This document shows, in pieces, positions 50,660 through 58,391 of a stretch of 64,000 bases of DNA. Both the position numbers and the translations under genes were made by a program. The notes beneath the pieces were generated by a model. It did no database searches and was not told the DNA's origin. It saw only the letters and a list, made by a program, of their open reading frames with translations. The stretch is from Fibrisoma montanum (GTDB lineage: Bacteria; Bacteroidota; Bacteroidia; Cytophagales; Spirosomataceae). The stretch lies in contig NZ_QXED01000005.1 of the NCBI RefSeq assembly GCF_003583365.1, forward strand, positions 310,001 through 374,000, read 5' to 3'. Positions within the stretch are counted from its first letter, which is position 1. Each line of letters starts with the position of its first letter.

Positions 50660-53431
50660 TCACCACGCACGATCTATTGCGTTTGCTGAGTCTAATACTC
50701 GGATCAGGGTTTCTTTAACCCGTTCCTCAAAGTCATCAATCCCCTCATTTACGGTGGACGTATGCAGGTGAACCCCGCCTTCGATAAGACTCTTTAGATT
50801 GATCGTTATGTTCGTTGACTTAGCGCCCGTAACACCCGACTGAATGCCGCTCGATTTTGCCTTATCGACCGAACTGCTCGATGAGACTGTATTACCGAAT
50901 GGCTTGTTGGCAAATACCGAGTTTGCGCCCGCAACAGGCTTATAGGGCTTTTTTCGGTCATCGCGTTCATTTTCAGCCTGCGCCCGTTTATCCTCCTGCC
51001 GCTTGGTTTCGAGTATTGTGCCCGCCGAATTCCAAGCCTTTCCAACCACATCGAAAGCCGCTTTCAGATTGCCCGGTGTTGGCATGATGATCGCCCGAAG
51101 CACGACACCGATGTTATTGAAGATACCCTTCATGGTTAACCAAGCCCTATCCACCGCATTGCGGAACCAGTCTACATTATCGTAAGCCGTTTTGAGAAGT
51201 GTGCCCAACGCCACAAACCCCACCAGAATAGCCGTAATGGGATTGGCCAGCATCACCGCCCAAAGCGCCTGCAAGCCTGTAGCCAGCGACACAATGCCCT
51301 GAGCGCGTAAGGCCATCAGACCCGCGTTAAACAGCATAGCCCCCTTTAGTGCCCCCGCAAACAGTAAGACCAGTTGACCGAACGGAGACGCTACCACCTC
51401 AACCGCCGTTGTCAGTAGGTTGATACCTGTCGTCAGGGCGCTAACGATACCTGTTACGCCTGACCCCTGTTCGGAGACCAGACCCAGCGATACGGCCAGA
51501 CCAAACAGCGAATCACCGATGGGCTTAAAAGCTTGTAGTAACCCCGTGAAAGCCACTTCAAGCGGCTGCATCTGCGAAAGAAAGCTGGTCCCAAAGTCGA
51601 AGACCGTACCCAGAAAGGTGTTTTCTGAAGCCGCCCAGGTCGCTATCTTATCCTCGAATGTACCCAGCATCGTAGACAGCTTACCACCCGCCGTTTTGCT
51701 GAGCTTTTCCAAGCCGCCTTCATAAGCACCGCCTTTGGCGGATAGGTCAGCGATAGCCTTATCTATATCAGCAAAACGGATTTGCCGTTTTTCGGCCATC
51801 TTGAACAGTCCTTCCCCGTCAACGCCTAAGTTTTTCTTAAGCTGGTCCATGAGTAGGGTTCCACCGAACTCCTGATGAAGTTCCCCGCTGTCAGCAAACC
51901 CTTTCGCTTTGATCTTGGCGTAGGAGGATGTTAGTTCCAGAAAATCTTTCTGGCTAACAGCGGCCATGTTCCCCACGTTGGTAAGCTTCTGATTCAGTTC
52001 ACCCGGCCCAACTTTAGCGGCCAACAGGTTTCGCCCGGCTCCGTATACCTCATCGTTCGTATAGGGGGTCACGTTGGCGAAGGTGTTAAGCTGGCTCATC
52101 ATGGGGGCAATGCCCTGCTTGCCGACGAACTGCTCAAAGGCCACACCGACCTGTTCACGCTGCATACCCTTCTGCGCAAAGTGCATAGCCCCGCTTACCA
52201 AGCCCCCCGCTACCAGCATTCCGGCGGCTGGTTTGAGCCAGTCCATAAACCCTCCACTCCCCGACGAAGAGCCGCTACGCCCGGTATTGCGCATTCGGTC
52301 CATGCGCCGTTCCAGTTCCTGAATTTCCCGGTTGGCGCGGGCAATATCAGCCGTGTTGACCATCAAATCCCGACGCCGGGTTAGCTCGTTCAGGCGCTGG
52401 TTCAACTGATCGACGGACTGGCGGGGTGAAGCCAGTGAACCCACCATGCGTCTTGCTCCACTAACCAGGGAGTTAAAGAAGCCTGACGCGGGCCGGTTGG
52501 CTTGGCTTTGCGCCCGAACCAGTTGGCGTTCGAGCCGGGCAATTTCCCGGTCGGCACGAACGGCCTGTTCATAGTCTACCACAAGCGTTCGCCTAGCCGT
52601 CAGGTCCACCAGCCGATGTTCAAGCTGTTCTACTTCACTGCCTGCGCTTGGAAGCAACCCCGTAAGCCGGTTGACGCCCGACCGCATGGCATCAAACAGA
52701 CCCGACGCGGGCCGGTTGGCAGTGTTGTGTAGATTGGTTAACTGATCCTGTGTCCGGGCAATCAGCCGGTCGGCTCGTTCCAGATCGGCACTATCCACCA
52801 GTAAAGCCCGGTTAGTGGTCAGTTCATTGAGCTTGGTTTGAAGCCGATCTGCCTGAGCCGACGTATTGTCAAACATGCTTCCCCACTGCTTTGCCATATC
52901 CAGAAAGCCTCCTGAACGGGGCCGTGGTTGGGTCATATCCGGTGCTTGTCGTTCGGGCATCGGAGCGGACCAGCTTGGACGCGAACTGGCTAATGGAGCA
53001 ACGGGCTTAGCCGCCTGCTCAAAGGAAAGGTTTGGCATAGCCCATCGCCCCATGCCGTGTTCGACAACGCGAGTCGGCTGGTAGGATCGGTCGGGCGGGG
53101 CAACGGGCGCACTGGCCGACATAGCCTGCATGAAGCCGGGTGCTTTAGCGGGCCGCTTCTGTAGGCTGTCGATATGCCGCTGGAGCTTGGCAATATCCCG
53201 GTCGGCGGCTTCAATGGCTGACGAATCAACCATCAGCTTGCGTCTGGCCTGTAGCCGGTTGAGTTTGTCGCTAAGGTCGTCTACGTTTTCGCCTGTCTGG
53301 GAAAACAGATTGGCGAACTTGGCGGCTGACTTCATCCACCCCGCTTCAACCCCCTTGAAGGTCTTAGCGAAGTTGAGCACCGGACCAGATGCCAGGTCAT
53401 TAATCTTTATATCAAAAGAATAAGGCTCCAT
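50660..53431 (-). CDS. Tape measure protein
   Basis: 923 residues. The N-terminal part contains four copies of a coiled-coil unit (about 50-100, 192-247, 266-325 and 340-384; pattern LxxLxxRRxLxVDxxxxxxADRxIAxL) joined by Pro/Ala-rich linkers. A tape-measure core follows (about 400-610; TFANVTPYTNDEVYGAGRNL, GELHQEFGGTLLMDQL), then hydrophobic helices (about 625-740). Tape measure proteins set tail length and help DNA pass the membrane. A length of 923 residues would suit a tail of moderate length. Confidence 0.88.
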   Translation of the reverse strand: MEPYSFDIKINDLASGPVLNFAKTFKGVEAGWMKSAAKFANLFSQTGENVDDLSDKLNRLQARRKLMVDSSAIEAADRDIAKLQRHIDSLQKRPAKAPGFMQAMSASAPVAPPDRSYQPTRVVEHGMGRWAMPNLSFEQAAKPVAPLASSRPSWSAPMPERQAPDMTQPRPRSGGFLDMAKQWGSMFDNTSAQADRLQTKLNELTTNRALLVDSADLERADRLIARTQDQLTNLHNTANRPASGLFDAMRSGVNRLTGLLPSAGSEVEQLEHRLVDLTARRTLVVDYEQAVRADREIARLERQLVRAQSQANRPASGFFNSLVSGARRMVGSLASPRQSVDQLNQRLNELTRRRDLMVNTADIARANREIQELERRMDRMRNTGRSGSSSGSGGFMDWLKPAAGMLVAGGLVSGAMHFAQKGMQREQVGVAFEQFVGKQGIAPMMSQLNTFANVTPYTNDEVYGAGRNLLAAKVGPGELNQKLTNVGNMAAVSQKDFLELTSSYAKIKAKGFADSGELHQEFGGTLLMDQLKKNLGVDGEGLFKMAEKRQIRFADIDKAIADLSAKGGAYEGGLEKLSKTAGGKLSTMLGTFEDKIATWAASENTFLGTVFDFGTSFLSQMQPLEVAFTGLLQAFKPIGDSLFGLAVSLGLVSEQGSGVTGIVSALTTGINLLTTAVEVVASPFGQLVLLFAGALKGAMLFNAGLMALRAQGIVSLATGLQALWAVMLANPITAILVGFVALGTLLKTAYDNVDWFRNAVDRAWLTMKGIFNNIGVVLRAIIMPTPGNLKAAFDVVGKAWNSAGTILETKRQEDKRAQAENERDDRKKPYKPVAGANSVFANKPFGNTVSSSSSVDKAKSSGIQSGVTGAKSTNITINLKSLIEGGVHLHTSTVNEGIDDFEERVKETLIRVLDSANAIDRAW

Positions 53432-53443
53432 GTTACCCAGTGG

Positions 53444-53827
53444 TTACAGGTTATGGACAGAATAGAAGTTAGGCTGCTGCTCCGGCCTTTTGATCGTAAG
53501 TACCTCGTCTTCAAACGTCAGGTTGAAGCTTTGGCCTTCGTAGGTAAAAGATTGGGTTTGCGTGATCTGTAGAACCAATGGTTCGCCATTGTTAATAGTC
53601 CCAATTAATACCAGCGAGCCGGGCAAGGGTGTAGCTAAGAGTGTGCCCGGTTCGGTATCTTCGTCCGTTGCCCTGTAGAGCCGAACACCATCTAAAATGA
53701 GCGATGAACCAAGAACTTGTACGGTACACGTTTCGCCTTCAACAGAGATAAGTCGAGTTGCCCAGGCGCGAATCGTGTGTTTTGCGTTCAGCCGCTCAAG
53801 CTGTTTACGTTGCTGTTTGGTAAGCAT
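53444..53827 (-). CDS. Baseplate/spike OB-fold-like protein
   Basis: 127 residues from ATG 53827 (MLTKQQRKQ). The upstream frame (to 53884) enters the regulatory repeat and is rejected. Pattern WATRLISVEGETCTVQVLGS, then VRLYRATDEDTEPGTLLATP and LPGSLVLIGTINN resembles the OB-fold domain of phage spike/baseplate assembly proteins (gpV type). First late gene after the cargo block, with a promoter-like repeat 5' of it. Confidence 0.6.
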   Translation of the reverse strand: MLTKQQRKQLERLNAKHTIRAWATRLISVEGETCTVQVLGSSLILDGVRLYRATDEDTEPGTLLATPLPGSLVLIGTINNGEPLVLQITQTQSFTYEGQSFNLTFEDEVLTIKRPEQQPNFYSVHNL

Positions 53828-53882
53828 AAGTACGTACGGGGGGTATTGGTAGATAAAGGTCGGCGGCTTGTGGCAGGTCGCC

Positions 53883-53930
53883 AAATCGTTTCTAACTGGT
53901 TACGCGAAACCCGGTACTGGTCACGCTTTT
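53883..53930 (-). promoter_or_regulatory. Late regulatory element A, copy 1
   Basis: Reading on the minus strand: AAAAAGCGTGACCAGTACCG, then TCGCGTAACCAGTTAGA. GCGTGACCAGT and GCGTAACCAGT are direct repeats with 21-bp spacing (53916-53926 and 53895-53905). ~86% identical over 49 bp to the element upstream of the gene at 63,950, and oriented towards its gene in the same way. Confidence 0.75.
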
Positions 53931-54030
53931 TACCGTATCCGATTGGTAGGGGGTGGAAGAGGGAGGATCAAATAAACGCGCTATGAGAGACTTTGGGGAG
54001 TAGCCAACAAAAGGGTCGGCTTTTGGATTT

Positions 54031-54071
54031 GCGTCGATTCTCGACCAATTTAAACAGTATTTAAACGGGTG
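54031..54071. repeat. Element B, copy 1 (41 bp)
   Basis: Pattern GCGTnGAnTCTCGA, 2 nt, AATTTAAACAGTATTTAAAC and GGGTG. The last 25 bp are identical to copy 2 at 61167-61191. It lies upstream of both the minus-strand baseplate-like gene and the plus-strand cargo gene at 54140. On the minus strand it reads as a TTTAAA doublet. Confidence 0.8.
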
Positions 54072-54139
54072 CTCAATTGGTATTGCTTTTTAGCATCCTT
54101 TATAGGTTCTTGTGAGTGCAATAAACAGATGAAGAATCA

Positions 54140-55027
54140 ATGAGCGAAGAGCGCAAGAGTTACGCTATCCAGTTTGAAATTAGCAATGAAAAAAAGCGGT
54201 GTTTTGTAATAACCCCTATCGGGCCGGATGGGAGTGAGATAAGAAGGGCAACAAACGGCCTGCTACAGTCAGTGCTTCGACCCGTTCTGGTTGAGTTTGG
54301 CTATGAAGTCAAGGCGGCTCACGAAATGGAAGAAGGTGGCTCGATTACCAATCAGGTCGTAAAGGCAATCTTGGAAGATGACCTAGTGGTAGCGAATCTG
54401 ACCGGGCTTAATCCTAATGTCATGTATGAGCTTGCTATTCGGCATGGAGTCAATAAGCCGGTTATTGCCATTGTTGAAAAAGGAACCTCGCTACCCTTTG
54501 ATATTAACCAGGAGCGTACAATCTTCTTTGTTAATGACTTTGAGGGCGGTGAAGAATTGAGGTCAGCACTTCGGAAGGCGGTTCGGCGTATCACAGAAGG
54601 TTCAAGCAAGGAGACTGACAACCCCATCACTAGGGTTGTTAAGGATACCCTTATAAAGAAAGACTTGGATATAAAGCATGGGTCAGTAAATGATTATATG
54701 CTTGAAAAGCTGGATTTGATACTTAGCAAGGTTGAGCGAAATAATATACCTGCCAGTTCTCGATTAGAAGACCATTCTATTTTTAGTGCCTCTTATACAA
54801 TTACGTCAAAGGACAAGAAGTTGCCTACATTAGAGCAAGCTATTGAGATAGTGAGTTCAATTTTTGGCTCAATTCCAGCAGGTAGCATGACATTTGATAG
54901 ATACAATGATTCGTGCGAATTATTCCTAAAGTATGAAATTGATCTCTACCCGACTAGTGCCATTGAAGTTTACGCTAGACTATATGATCTTGGATATGAT
55001 GTTACAATGAGCTTAGGTTTGGTATAG
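54140..55027 (+). CDS. TIR/nucleoside-deoxyribosyltransferase-like protein, candidate defence effector
   Basis: 295 residues. Residues ~18-150 form a Rossmann-like domain: CFVITPIGPDGSEIRRATNG, AHEMEEGGSITNQVVKAILE, DDLVVANLTGLNPNVMYELA, VNKPVIAIVEKGTSLPFDI. The NPNVMYELA motif with Glu97 is the catalytic position in deoxyribosyltransferase-like and TIR-like folds. A linker helix (145-205) and a C-terminal alpha/beta domain (IFSASYTITSKDKKLPTLEQ) follow. Proteins of this type act in anti-phage systems as nucleotide- or NAD-processing effectors. The role here is inferred from family and cargo position. Confidence 0.6.
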   Translation: MSEERKSYAIQFEISNEKKRCFVITPIGPDGSEIRRATNGLLQSVLRPVLVEFGYEVKAAHEMEEGGSITNQVVKAILEDDLVVANLTGLNPNVMYELAIRHGVNKPVIAIVEKGTSLPFDINQERTIFFVNDFEGGEELRSALRKAVRRITEGSSKETDNPITRVVKDTLIKKDLDIKHGSVNDYMLEKLDLILSKVERNNIPASSRLEDHSIFSASYTITSKDKKLPTLEQAIEIVSSIFGSIPAGSMTFDRYNDSCELFLKYEIDLYPTSAIEVYARLYDLGYDVTMSLGLV

Positions 55028-55081
55028 GCTATATGATTGAAATGTCATTTTAATCCACCTTAACAAGACAACAATAGTAAT

Positions 55082-55375
55082 ATGGCAGAGCTAATCCAGG
55101 TGCATGATCGCTTCGTTAGAGGGCCAAAGGATGGCCGGAAAGACCTCGACTTAGGTGACACAATAAATAAAGCCTATGAGGATGATATGAAACAAATGGA
55201 GCGATTGGCATTCATGCTCAATAGTAAGCAAGTGCCTATTAAATTGACCTTTTACGGCAATGTAAAGAAAGGTTTATTTTTTGAAGTAGAGTGCGAAGAC
55301 GCAGAAACTAAAGAGAAAGTTGATAAGGTGTTGAATAAATATAAGGCAGATCAGGATGATTTGTTTAACTTCTAA
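55082..55375 (+). CDS. Small cargo protein, unknown
   Basis: 97 residues, acidic and helical (DLGDTINKAYEDDMKQMERL), with a central strand pair (VPIKLTFYGNVKKGLFFEVE). 54 bp downstream of the TIR-like gene, so possibly its partner. No family recognised. Confidence 0.55.
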   Translation: MAELIQVHDRFVRGPKDGRKDLDLGDTINKAYEDDMKQMERLAFMLNSKQVPIKLTFYGNVKKGLFFEVECEDAETKEKVDKVLNKYKADQDDLFNF

Positions 55376-55446
55376 TTAACCTACGGCAAGGGGGCGATAA
55401 GCCGGTTACGAAAAAGGCAGGTGACAAACCCCGGCTAGGCCGTCTA

Positions 55447-55674
55447 ATGGTTATATTAGCGCCGGATATGGAGGATATAAAGAAACGGGTAGGCCAACAG
55501 ATACGCGACGCCCGAAAAGCAAAGGGGTTGACCCTGAAAGAGCTTGGCGAAAAGGTGGGCGTTGCTGAATCGACATTTAGTTTATACGAGTCAGGAAAAC
55601 AGAACCTTACAATTGAAACTTTGCAGAAAATTGCCGAAGCGCTTGGGGTAGAATTTGACCCAACCTTTAAGTAG
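55447..55674 (+). CDS. Small XRE-family regulator in the cargo block
   Basis: 75 residues, nearly all HTH_XRE: VGQQIRDARKAKGLTLKELG, AESTFSLYESGKQNLTIETL. An alternative start at ATG 55468 (MEDIKKR) would keep the full domain. It may control the cargo genes through the palindrome that follows it (55692-55714). Confidence 0.85.
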   Translation: MVILAPDMEDIKKRVGQQIRDARKAKGLTLKELGEKVGVAESTFSLYESGKQNLTIETLQKIAEALGVEFDPTFK

Positions 55675-55820
55675 GTAAATATTTTTTTGCCTTTAAACTT
55701 TGTATTTGTACAAAGTTATGTTATTTTTACAGAGTCAAACGACAACAAAAACCCCCGCGTTTTGATCTTGCCGGATACAACGCAGGGGCGATGTGTACCA
55801 ATTAAACGCCTTACGTTCAA
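55675..55820. promoter_or_regulatory. AT-rich promoter/operator of downstream cargo genes
   Basis: Contains the imperfect palindrome AACTTTGTATTTGTACAAAG within about 55694-55716, a plausible operator for the adjacent XRE protein. TTTAAACTTTGTA resembles the early operator region (TTTAAACCTTTGTA). Confidence 0.45.
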
Positions 55821-56096
55821 ATGAACACTCTGCAAAACTACGCCCTGCAACGCCAAGTTGCAACTTCTGTTGAGCCAATGGCAGCCCCGCTTGCCGACCA
55901 GTGGCCCACCCTGACCGATTGTCTTGATCTACTCCAAGATGTACGGTTGCTCGCTGACCACCCCGCGTTTCAGGCGAGCCGGAATTATCACCTGCACCGT
56001 TCGGTAGACGAATTGACCGCTGGCCTGCATGGGCTGATTGCCCGGCTTGACCCCGAAATCCTGCAAGCTGTCCAGTATCAACCGGCGCACGCCTAA
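55821..56096 (+). CDS. Small cargo protein, unknown
   Basis: 91 residues, helical (LTDCLDLLQDVRLLADHPAF, HRSVDELTAGLHGLIARL). No family recognised. Stop lies 12 bp before the next start, so it is probably co-transcribed. Confidence 0.5.
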   Translation: MNTLQNYALQRQVATSVEPMAAPLADQWPTLTDCLDLLQDVRLLADHPAFQASRNYHLHRSVDELTAGLHGLIARLDPEILQAVQYQPAHA

Positions 56097-56108
56097 CCGT
56101 AGATTGAT

Positions 56109-56474
56109 ATGGTACGCTTTGAGAAGCACGCGCTGATAATTGAGATTCCCATTGAGGATGGGGACCCGGTTGAGTACTACGAAGGCTTGCAGAATGCGCT
56201 GTATGATGTGTTCTGGCAAGTAACTACAGGCAAAGAACACCTGCAACCCCGCAACGGAGCCAACTGGATAGCGGCCTACCTGGGTCCGGCCATCTCGGAA
56301 CTGGAACCCTCGGCCCGTGAGGTATTGAAAGGGCTATCTCAGACCCCGCCCGAACACCGCCCCCTATCGGCGTCGGATTATACCGACGCTCAGCTATTAA
56401 GCCTGTTAACCGATTTGACCGCTTCCCGCTTTGCTTGGCTGATGGGTCAGCTTGAGAAACCCAGTAAACAGTAA
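56109..56474 (+). CDS. Small cargo protein, unknown
   Basis: 121 residues, an acidic beta-helix mixture (FEKHALIIEIPIEDGDPVEY, YTDAQLLSLLTDLTASRFAW). No family recognised. Its stop codon ends 4 bp before the TnpB start, as in a normal operon. Confidence 0.5.
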   Translation: MVRFEKHALIIEIPIEDGDPVEYYEGLQNALYDVFWQVTTGKEHLQPRNGANWIAAYLGPAISELEPSAREVLKGLSQTPPEHRPLSASDYTDAQLLSLLTDLTASRFAWLMGQLEKPSKQ

Positions 56475-56478
56475 GGTT

Positions 56479-57654
56479 ATGATGTACAAACGCTATCGCT
56501 ACCGGATTTATCCGACCAAAGTGCAGGCTCAGACCCTGAACCGGCACTTTGGGGCGGTGCGTTACATCTATAACTGGGGACTGGCAACCAAGAAACGGGC
56601 GTGGGAAGAAAGCAAAGAGCGGGTCTCTTACAATGACCTGCAACGGCAGTTGCCTATCCTGAAAAAAGAACTTACTTGGCTCAGTGACCCTTATTCGCAG
56701 TCCCTGCAAATCAGTTTGCAGAATCTAGAAAATGCTTACGCTGGTTTCTTTGCCGGAAATGGCTACCCTGCCTTTAAAACCAAGTTTAGTAAGCAATCGT
56801 TGGCTTATTGTCCACCCCCTAGCCGCAGTTACATTAACTTTGATTCGAGTCTTATTCAGGTGCCAAAGGTTGGTCCCGTCAAATGCGTTATCTCCCAGCG
56901 ATTTGAAGGAAAACTTAAAACCGTCACTATCAGTAGAACCCCGACCGGCAAGTACTTCGCGTCTTGTCTGGTTGAAGAAGACATTAACCCGGCTGCCAAA
57001 ACCGAACCCATTGAAAGCGGGGCCGTTGGCGTTGATCTGGGTATCAAGTACTTTGCAACGCTCAGTACGGGCGAAACCATCGCCAACCCCCGGCACCTGT
57101 CGAAATCTCTGAAAGCCCTGCGCCGGGCTAGTAGACAGCATTCCAAGAAAAAGAAGGGCGGCAAGAACCGGGAAAAGTCCCGTAAGAAACTGGCGCGAAT
57201 CCATGAGCGCGTTACCAACCAGCGAACCGATTTTCTGCACAAAGTCACTACCCGACTTGTCCGTGAGAACCAAACGGTGTGCATTGAAGATTTAAACGTT
57301 GCTGGTATGGGCAAAAACCACAAGCTGGCCCGGCACATTAAAGATGCGGGGTTCGGCACGTTCCGCCGGATGCTGGAATACAAAGCGGGCTGGTACGGTG
57401 TGAACGTACTGGTTATCGACCGCTTTGCGCCAAGCAGTAAGCAATGTAGTTGTGGCCATAAGAACGACGCCCTTACCCTGAAAGATCGGGTTTGGACGTG
57501 CGTTAGTTGTGGCACGACTCACGACCGGGACCAGCTTGCGGCTAAGAATATTGTCAGATTTGCGTTTCATCCTGAAATAGTAGTTAAGACATTAGTAGGG
57601 CGGGGTGCGCCCGAATTGACGCCTGTGGAGACCTTAGCACTAGCGGGTCGGTGA
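56479..57654 (+). CDS. tnpB: TnpB (OrfB) RNA-guided nuclease family, no TnpA nearby
   Basis: 391 residues from ATG 56479 (a second ATG follows directly). N-terminal RIYPTKVQAQTLNRHFGAVR; RuvC motifs Asp186 (GVDLGIKYFA), Glu270 (CIEDLNVAGM) and a final Asp351 (HDRDQLAAKNI); zinc ribbon CSCGH...CVSCG (Cys323, 325, 341, 344). All catalytic residues are present. No transposase TnpA exists around it. After the stop, GTGAAACAGGAATCC in the next frame would read VKQES, the usual end of IS605-type TnpB, so a 1-base change may have shortened the tail. Confidence 0.92.
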   Translation: MMYKRYRYRIYPTKVQAQTLNRHFGAVRYIYNWGLATKKRAWEESKERVSYNDLQRQLPILKKELTWLSDPYSQSLQISLQNLENAYAGFFAGNGYPAFKTKFSKQSLAYCPPPSRSYINFDSSLIQVPKVGPVKCVISQRFEGKLKTVTISRTPTGKYFASCLVEEDINPAAKTEPIESGAVGVDLGIKYFATLSTGETIANPRHLSKSLKALRRASRQHSKKKKGGKNREKSRKKLARIHERVTNQRTDFLHKVTTRLVRENQTVCIEDLNVAGMGKNHKLARHIKDAGFGTFRRMLEYKAGWYGVNVLVIDRFAPSSKQCSCGHKNDALTLKDRVWTCVSCGTTHDRDQLAAKNIVRFAFHPEIVVKTLVGRGAPELTPVETLALAGR

Positions 57655-57727
57655 AACAGGAATCCGTACTTTGGACTGCCATACGCCTACCGTAATGCTC
57701 TCTATGGTACCTCCTACCAAACGGCGG
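57655..57727 (+). other. Candidate right end / guide-RNA region of the TnpB element
   Basis: 73 bp between tnpB and the 3' end of the gpG-like gene. In IS605-like elements the omegaRNA covers the 3' end of tnpB and this flank. I cannot fix the element boundary, because no clear subterminal hairpin or target motif is visible. Confidence 0.35.
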
Positions 57728-58150
57728 TTATCGTTTGAAAATCTTGGCCAGCTCCTTTTCGATCTTGCCGATAATCTTCTTCTCCAGTTGCTTCGACGGC
57801 CCCATGAACTGACGCTTCGGCATTCCCTTTAACCCTTCGTTGTGCCGCTGGGCGTAGGGGACATCGGTTGATACCACTACCTTATCGCCTTCTTCCGAGT
57901 AGGTCAGCGAGTCGCCCAGGTCGCCGGAGTCGGTCAGGATCGGCGGTAGGTCGCCGTTGGCCCGTCGCTTCTGCACCTTGCGCGGTTCGCCGATGTCGTC
58001 CCATTCTTCGAGCTTGTCGTCGGTAAAGCCTTCGTCGCGGAATGACCGCTTAAAGTGCTTTGTCGCTTCGATACCGATGATCTTAGGCACTTTCTGCTGA
58101 ATGAACCGTCTGATCTCGTTTGCCGATGACTCAAAATCTTGGGGCGACAT
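57728..58150 (-). CDS. Phage virion morphogenesis protein (gpG/tail-completion-like)
   Basis: 140 residues: NEIRRFIQQKVPKIIGIEAT, FRDEGFTDDKLEEWDDIGEP, ILTDSGDLGDSLTYSEEGDK, YAQRHNEGLKGMPKRQFMGP. This is the pattern of the Mu gpG / P2 gpS-like tail completion and head-tail joining family. It follows the MuF gene in late order, as in Mu. Confidence 0.8.
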   Translation of the reverse strand: MSPQDFESSANEIRRFIQQKVPKIIGIEATKHFKRSFRDEGFTDDKLEEWDDIGEPRKVQKRRANGDLPPILTDSGDLGDSLTYSEEGDKVVVSTDVPYAQRHNEGLKGMPKRQFMGPSKQLEKKIIGKIEKELAKIFKR

Positions 58151-58202
58151 GATCGAATTCGTCTAAAACTTTGTTATACTTGATGCACCAATTACAAATC
58201 TC

Positions 58203-58391
58203 ATGGCCACTAAAACGAACCCCCATGCTGCCCCTGACGGCGGTCCCAAAGAGGGACGGTTCGATGCGTGGTGGGAATGGGAAAAAGAACGTGAACAAGA
58301 ACGCCGGGATGCGTTGACCACAGAAGAGCGCGACCAGGAGGACAAAGAAGCCCGCCAGATACGTCGTCGTCGTGCCAGCGAATTATCTTGA
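58203..58391 (+). CDS. Small charged protein, antisense in head operon
   Basis: 62 residues, extremely charged (RFDAWWEWEKEREQERRDAL, EEREDQEDK-type segments). It fills a 233-bp gap between gpG-like and MuF genes on the opposite strand, and a TATACTTG box (near the -7 consensus) lies upstream. A long helix is likely. No family recognised. Confidence 0.45.
   Translation: MATKTNPHAAPDGGPKEGRFDAWWEWEKEREQERRDALTTEERDQEDKEARQIRRRRASELS

Noticed and set aside
56479-57654. Complete IS200/IS605 insertion sequence.
   Set aside because: No TnpA gene and no recognisable ends were found, so only tnpB is annotated.
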